This document shows, piece after piece, positions 58,564-64,000 of a stretch of 64,000 bases of DNA (positions are counted from its first letter, which is position 1; each line of letters begins with the position of its first letter). A program made the translations under genes and the position numbers. Origin of the DNA: Combretum micranthum (lineage: Eukaryota > Streptophyta > Magnoliopsida > Myrtales > Combretaceae); NCBI GenBank assembly GCA_024138025.1, contig JAMXBD010003382.1, positions 1 through 64,000 on the forward strand, given 5' to 3'. The notes under the pieces were generated by a model, which made no database searches, was not told the origin of the DNA, and worked only from the letters and a program-made list of their open reading frames with translations.

Positions 58564-59640
58564 TGTTAACTCCGTCCTATATTAGCAAGGATCAATATCA
58601 ATTTGAAGAGTGTCCTTTCGTTAGCTGTTTTCTTTTTTTATTACTCAAATCTTTTCCGTTAGTGTAAAAAGAAAGATGTAAAAAAAATTAAGTCATTAAT
58701 AGACATAATGGAATGAATTTTAACTAGGAAAAAAAACTAAAAAAATGGAAAACTTAAATAGAAAAAAAAACACAAAACGAGAAAATCACAAAGTGGATTA
58801 TTCACATAGAATAATAATCCCCAGACCACTTATATTATCCCTTATATTATATATAAAATTTATTTTGGATTGAAAGATTCAGAATCCTCATTATCAAGCC
58901 TCACCCTTAAATCTCATGAAAAAACTAACTTTTAGATGGGAATCAAAGTTCGTTATTTCTTTGTGAAATTGCCATATTGTGAGGATAAGAGAAACATTCA
59001 CCCAAATAAAAAAAATAATAATAAATAAAAAATAAAAGAAAAATTTAAGTCTCCTTATTCAAGTATCAATCGAGTTTATTTAACTTGGAAGCCTTCACTA
59101 CAAGACTTCTGATTGTAACCAACTCCTTTGTTTCTTCTGAAAACTATGATGTTGTAGTGTCACATGATTAATTTATGTTTTCTCATTTCACAAATTCTAT
59201 AACTTAAATAGTTAGATAGGTAGCTAATATTATTTAATGGTCACATCTATATCCAAGATGATCCCATAGTCATAATAATTAATATATTAATTATTATATT
59301 TATTTTATTAATTTAATGAATGAATACGGTTAATTAATGCTGGAGGGTTTATGCTAGCATAGTTTACTTTAAATTTGTGCCAGATTAGCCCATCTAAGTC
59401 TCTTGGGATATTTGTTCGGCCCAGCTTCGCCACCTTCCCATTTTCAGCCCAATTGCTTGATCTATTGCGCAACATATTGAGTTATTGACCCATAATAAAA
59501 GTGCTCGGGAGTCTCAAATGGTATCCACAGGTATATTGTATCTCTTCAAAACTTCATAAGTCATACAATAATTATATAGAAAAGATACAACAAAAATGAA
59601 AAAATAGAATAACAAACATTAAGCTAGCCAACAACATTAG
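58564..59640. other. AT-rich intergenic DNA
   Basis: No gene or repeat identified. Confidence 0.5.
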
Positions 59641-60050
59641 TGGCCTGTTTGGTACGCAAGAATGGACTAGAATGAAATCACGATTACGACTTCCATTACG
59701 TTTCCCAGTATTTGAAAATATTTTTAGAAACCGGAATCACAATTCTTTGAAATCGATGATTCCTATTTTGAAGGAAAATTTGATTTCGCCTTTGAGAAAG
59801 TGGAATCACGATTCCATTGCATCCCTATTTATTGTATATAGTGTAATTAATTTTTTATCCTATCATGTATTCATATTTTGCATTTATTACTGAGGATATT
59901 CCAGACAACTATACTTTTTAGCTATTCCATTTAATGTAATCTTTCAAACATAGGAATGGATTTGTCCTTCCCAAACTCATTCCATTCCAATTCATTTCAT
60001 CCAATCCAATCCATTTCATTCTAAATCATTTCTGCATACCAAACATGACA
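59641..60050. mobile_element. 410-bp MITE with GTTTGGTA ends
   Basis: The left end TGGCCTGTTTGGTACGCAAG and inverted right end TGTCATGTTTGGTATGCAGA form terminal inverted repeats. It is flanked by TAG at 59638-59640 and 60051-60053, a possible 3-bp target duplication as in the PIF/Harbinger group. The 73-codon ORF inside is a by-product of ATTCCATT-type repeats. Confidence 0.7.
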
Positions 60051-62787
60051 TAGATATTATAAGTCTTCCAAATAAAATATATTGGATTTGAATCCCTTTC
60101 TTATAATAACAAAAAGAAAAAAAATCATTAATGTAGACATAAAACAATTCCTTCCATGAAAACACTAATATCAAATTGATATCATGCTGATCATCTTAAT
60201 TTGTGATCTAAGGAAATTTATAGGAGTAGACTTGTGGTTGCAATTTGTGGTGACAATAGGTTGCTAGTGGTTTAAATGGTATAAATAAATAAATTATTCA
60301 ATTAATAAATAAATAGATCTGCAACTTTTTTTTACCAAAAAAATCTAATTTTATAGATAAAGAGGAACATATTGTGAAAGATCTATGGATTTAGAATGAA
60401 GGAAAGAATGGATATTAAACAGTAAGGACAACCCAAAACGGCTCCCTAGAATTAAAGTTTTTATAGAAGCTTTCGTGTGTGTATGTGAAGACTTTCTATG
60501 GTCATGTCTAATTATAAAATAAATATAATAACGGAATTAATTCCATCAAAATTAATGATGGGATAGTAGAATTTGCATGAGAATGTGAACGAGAGTTGAT
60601 ACAATTTATTTACTTTAACAACATTGAAAAATGTCATTTTTATAGGAGCGTCATAGTGATATGTGATGATTGCTTGCATTAAAATTTTAAAGTTGCAAGA
60701 AATTACCTAATGTTAGCTTGACAAAGAAAAATATTTTAGCAATTTAAGGAAAGCTCGTAAGTAAAATGTCAGCTAGGCAAGAGGGTAAAGCAGGATTCAA
60801 AATATAAATCATTTCAATGATGGGTTCAATCAGCAATAACTTTTGTTAAATATCTTGTATTGAGATGGGAATATCTTATAAATGTGATTCTGGAGTATGA
60901 TAACTCGTATAAAAAGTAGCAAATATATTTCACTCATTAATAAGTATTTGGTAAGTACTAAAAATTATGAAATTTCTTAAGGGTTAAAAATTACAAATAT
61001 ATTGTAGTAGAGTAAGTTCCATGTAGTTTTGTCTGATTATATCAACTGGTGACAGGATCCATACAATCAAGCTCAAGCTTAGGATAGATTTATGAAGATT
61101 TAGATTTGTGAACTTGGAATAGAATTTATGAATACTTTTCTATCTTATCTTAATTTTTCTCAATGCGCTCATATATTTGTGAGATCCCTTAAAGTCCTCT
61201 TAGCTTATGTGTATTTTTTCTAACGCCAATTAATAATTTTATCAAGCCCTATTGATCATTTCAGTTAGGTTATTAAAAGATTTCACAGTAATAATTAGTA
61301 ACGGTAGTATAACTTTTGACTAATAATTGAATTTTCAATATTTAAATTGTTATTGTTTTACACGACGAGGCCTTAGCTAATTTTGGATTGTTTGATTTTC
61401 ATATCTATTTTATCTATATTTCATATGTATCTGTATCTTATATATTTGATCTATTTATAAACAAAAATATTTATTTTTATCTATATTTATTTATTAGTAA
61501 ATATTTATTTAAAAACGATAAAACATAATGACAAAACCATAAGAAAAAAAATAATAAAACAAACATAATCTTATAGCCCATTCCCTTCACTGAATGGAAT
61601 AAGAAATGAATGGAATTTCAATTCAAAGAAATATAATAGAGTTGTAATTACTATTATAATGTTCATTTGATGTAAAAAATAAAACAAATAATTATTAAAA
61701 TAAAAGATAAAATATCTATAATGTTTATTATATTTATCACAGAAAAAAATAATTATATAGATATTATTTTCAGGATAGAAATATTTATGATAAAGTTGAA
61801 AAATCTATGATTTAGAGACATAAATGATTATTTATCATTTTACATAATTTAATTTATATAAATTATTATTTTTTAAAGTAAATATCATAATATCAGTTTT
61901 ACATCGAATTATGAATAAATAAATAGTTAATCATATCAAGTGAATAGATTATTAATGCATGGGCTTGCGGTGATTGCTCATTCCTCTTCTTTTTATTTAT
62001 CTCCATCTCATCTTATTTGGAGGGTCATTTAACACAAAGCACTCCTCTCTTATACATGATCATTCACACGACGTACACGTCAACATAATCAGGAATCTTC
62101 TATTTGCACTTGTTAAGTTGTAACATCACGAGAGATTTTTAATTCCATTAAACAAATAAATAAACCGCAAGCTTGCAGAGCAAGATGGTAAAAGTAATGG
62201 TTATGTGCAGGTATAATTGATGCATTTTATTTTATGCATTAATTTTAGGATTATTAACAAAAACATGGCTCCATGATTTGTGTTATTTTTTTTAATAATT
62301 AAGTGACCTAAATTTTATAGAAAAATATCAATATTATTTATTACTATTAGAAAAAATATGTTAGAGTTTCATTGGCCTAAAAAAATTAATGTAATAAAAA
62401 TTATACTAAATAAAAATTAAATAAATAAAATATTAAAATATTTTTTTGAAAATAAGAAAATTTAAAAAAATGTAAAATTAATTTTTATGATCAACAAAGT
62501 ATTGACACGTTTTATTCTAAAATTATTAAATAATATTGATATTTTGTATGAAACTCGGACATCTAATTATCAAAAAAGATAATACAGATCATGTATTTGT
62601 GAATTGATGAAAATATAGATCAAGTTTTTTATAATTAACCCTAAATTTTATGCCAAAAAAAATTGCATGAATATTGATATGTCACATTAAGAATTTCTTG
62701 CTATGTGATGTGAAAGTTCATAGAGCCAAGTTGAACCAAACCCAAACCTCAATCAATCATCTTAAAATAGAATATTTGAAAAGGAAA
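60051..62787. other. AT-rich intergenic DNA
   Basis: No coding signal over 2.7 kb. It contains one TGTTTGG-type MITE candidate at 61381-61570 and otherwise nothing I can name. Confidence 0.5.
61381..61570. mobile_element. AT-rich TGTTTGG-type MITE candidate
   Basis: TTTTGGATTGTTTGATTTTC at the left, an ATCTATATTTATTTATTAG middle and ATAAAACAAACATAATC at the right, like 52138-52323. Confidence 0.35.
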
Positions 62788-63132
62788 ATGTGAAATTGCC
62801 TATACGAACTTTGTTGAAAAGTTTTAATATAGTATCTGAATTTGAAACGGTTAATTTAATATTTAATTAAAATTTTTATGATCATTTTTATTTTTTTACT
62901 TAGCTCTATTTTCTTATGTGAAAAAATAGTCAATCCATACTAGACAGTATTAAAAGTGTTAGAGAAAATTTAATGATATGTTGTTTTTCCTATGTTTATA
63001 AATGGAGCAAACAGTATAAAAAAGTAGTTAAAGTAGATACAAAAAGTTTAATTGAGTATTAAATTAACCACTTTAAAATTTAGGTACTATATTGAATCTT
63101 TGTACAAAGTTTACGTACAATATTTTACACTT
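62788..63132. mobile_element. MULE-like MITE with long inverted repeats
   Basis: The left arm TGCCTATACGAACTTTGTTG and on matches the inverted right arm TATTGTACGTAAACTTTGTAC over about 75 bp, including a shared TTAATTTAATA(T/C)T block. Same family as 56940-57238. Confidence 0.6.
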
Positions 63133-63734
63133 ACCAATTTGAAATAAAGTATAAAGTATGATTGAAGTAGATAGAAATTAGAAAATAGAAGAGAAAAGGG
63201 GAAAAAATGGGTGTCTTAATTTTTAAAGTAAATTCATAAATATGGTTTAGTTAAATACTTTAAATTGAAGAAGAAGTTTGATGATATATGAAACCATTTT
63301 TCATCAATTCCAATAGACTTTGAGTATTATGTGCTGTTGATTGGTATTGCATTTGCCACAAGAAAGTTCATTTCTATTTATTTTACTCTTTACTTATTAT
63401 TATGTAACATAGATAATCTAACGGAGAATTTACAAGATAAATTTTGAATAACTAATTAAGCTTCTATAAGAGATAATTTTAAAAAGGGATTATTATTTAT
63501 AATGCTTTTGTTTTTTATATGCATATGAATGATTATAGTCTAGTTATTACTTTCTTTTTTTATTGGTAAAATTAAAGTTTTCAATAATGAAATGTAAATA
63601 AAAAAATTAATTTTTTTTCAAATGCAGTTTAAACCACTAAGAGTGGTTTGTTCACTTAAGGTCAGAATCAACCTTTCTAATTTGATTCAGCTTCTTATTT
63701 AAATCAATTTGAACCATTAATACTTCTACTATAT
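63133..63734. other. AT-rich intergenic DNA
   Basis: No gene or repeat identified. Confidence 0.5.
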
Positions 63735-64000
63735 AATATTATCATATTTAGTACTTGACTTTTACCAATTTTATAATTAACTATTTAAAGTTTAAAAAGA
63801 TTAATTTATTGCTTATGAACTTTTCAAATCCATTTATAGTTCTTAAATGAGATAGTTGATTACAAAAATAAGTAAAATTCAAGTAACTAATTGCAAAATT
63901 TAATAAAGTTTAGGTAGTTAGTTATAAAAATATACAAACTTTAAGTAGTAAATTGACATTTTTAAACTTTAGATAGTTAATTGCACAAATAGATAATGTT
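63735..64000. mobile_element. MULE-like MITE, possibly cut by the window end
   Basis: The left arm ATAATTAACTATTTAAAGTT matches the inverted GCAATTAACTATCTAAAGTT near the window end. Same family as the 56.9-kb and 62.8-kb copies. Confidence 0.5.

Overview
The window looks like nuclear DNA of a flowering plant, most likely a eudicot. It is strongly AT-rich, its few real genes have GT-AG introns and belong to plant-only families (LTI65/RD29 stress proteins, heavy-metal-associated HIPP proteins), and most of the rest is plant transposon DNA: a Helitron, Ty1/copia elements of the Sirevirus and Tork types, a Cassandra TRIM and several MITE families. I cannot name the species.

Layout. 1-5845: decayed autonomous Helitron (Rep/helicase) ending in a recognisable 3' terminus. 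7030-12427: an LTI65/RD29-type drought and cold gene with DRE and ABRE motifs upstream; its central exon-intron-exon unit is present three times in tandem. 12.4-20 kb: AT-rich DNA with an LTR-like remnant, a purine tract, one possible unrecognised exon and a dispersed LTR-like repeat. 20.07-20.74 kb, minus strand: a small HMA-domain gene without CxxC. 20.99-21.68 kb: hAT-like MITE. 23.6-34.15 kb: complete Sirevirus-type copia element with 1.5-kb LTRs, perfect ATAAT target duplication and a third, envelope-like ORF. 35.96-36.78 kb: Cassandra TRIM with 5S-rRNA-like LTRs. 37.53-42.25 kb: Tork/Tnt1-like copia element. 42.50-45.36 kb, minus strand: intact HIPP gene (CxxC and a C-terminal CSIM prenylation box) with a 2.45-kb intron. 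45.4-64 kb: no convincing host gene; MITEs, an inverted solo LTR, and a MULE-like element around a GC-richer core.

The two most notable points are linked. The LTI65-like gene carries three tandem copies of a 1.18-kb intron-containing unit, which would more than double a normal RD29B-sized protein to about 1320 residues. Its frame is broken nine times, each time by one missing base, and eight of the nine lie in G runs. The same one-base-missing pattern occurs in the 20-kb HMA gene and in many breaks of the copia ORFs. This points to homopolymer under-calling in the assembly at least as much as to pseudogene decay. One change in the LTI65 gene, AG to AT at the splice acceptor of the third repeat, is a substitution and does not fit that explanation.

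The host genes share no pathway visible here beyond abiotic stress and metal handling; they are separate loci among transposons.
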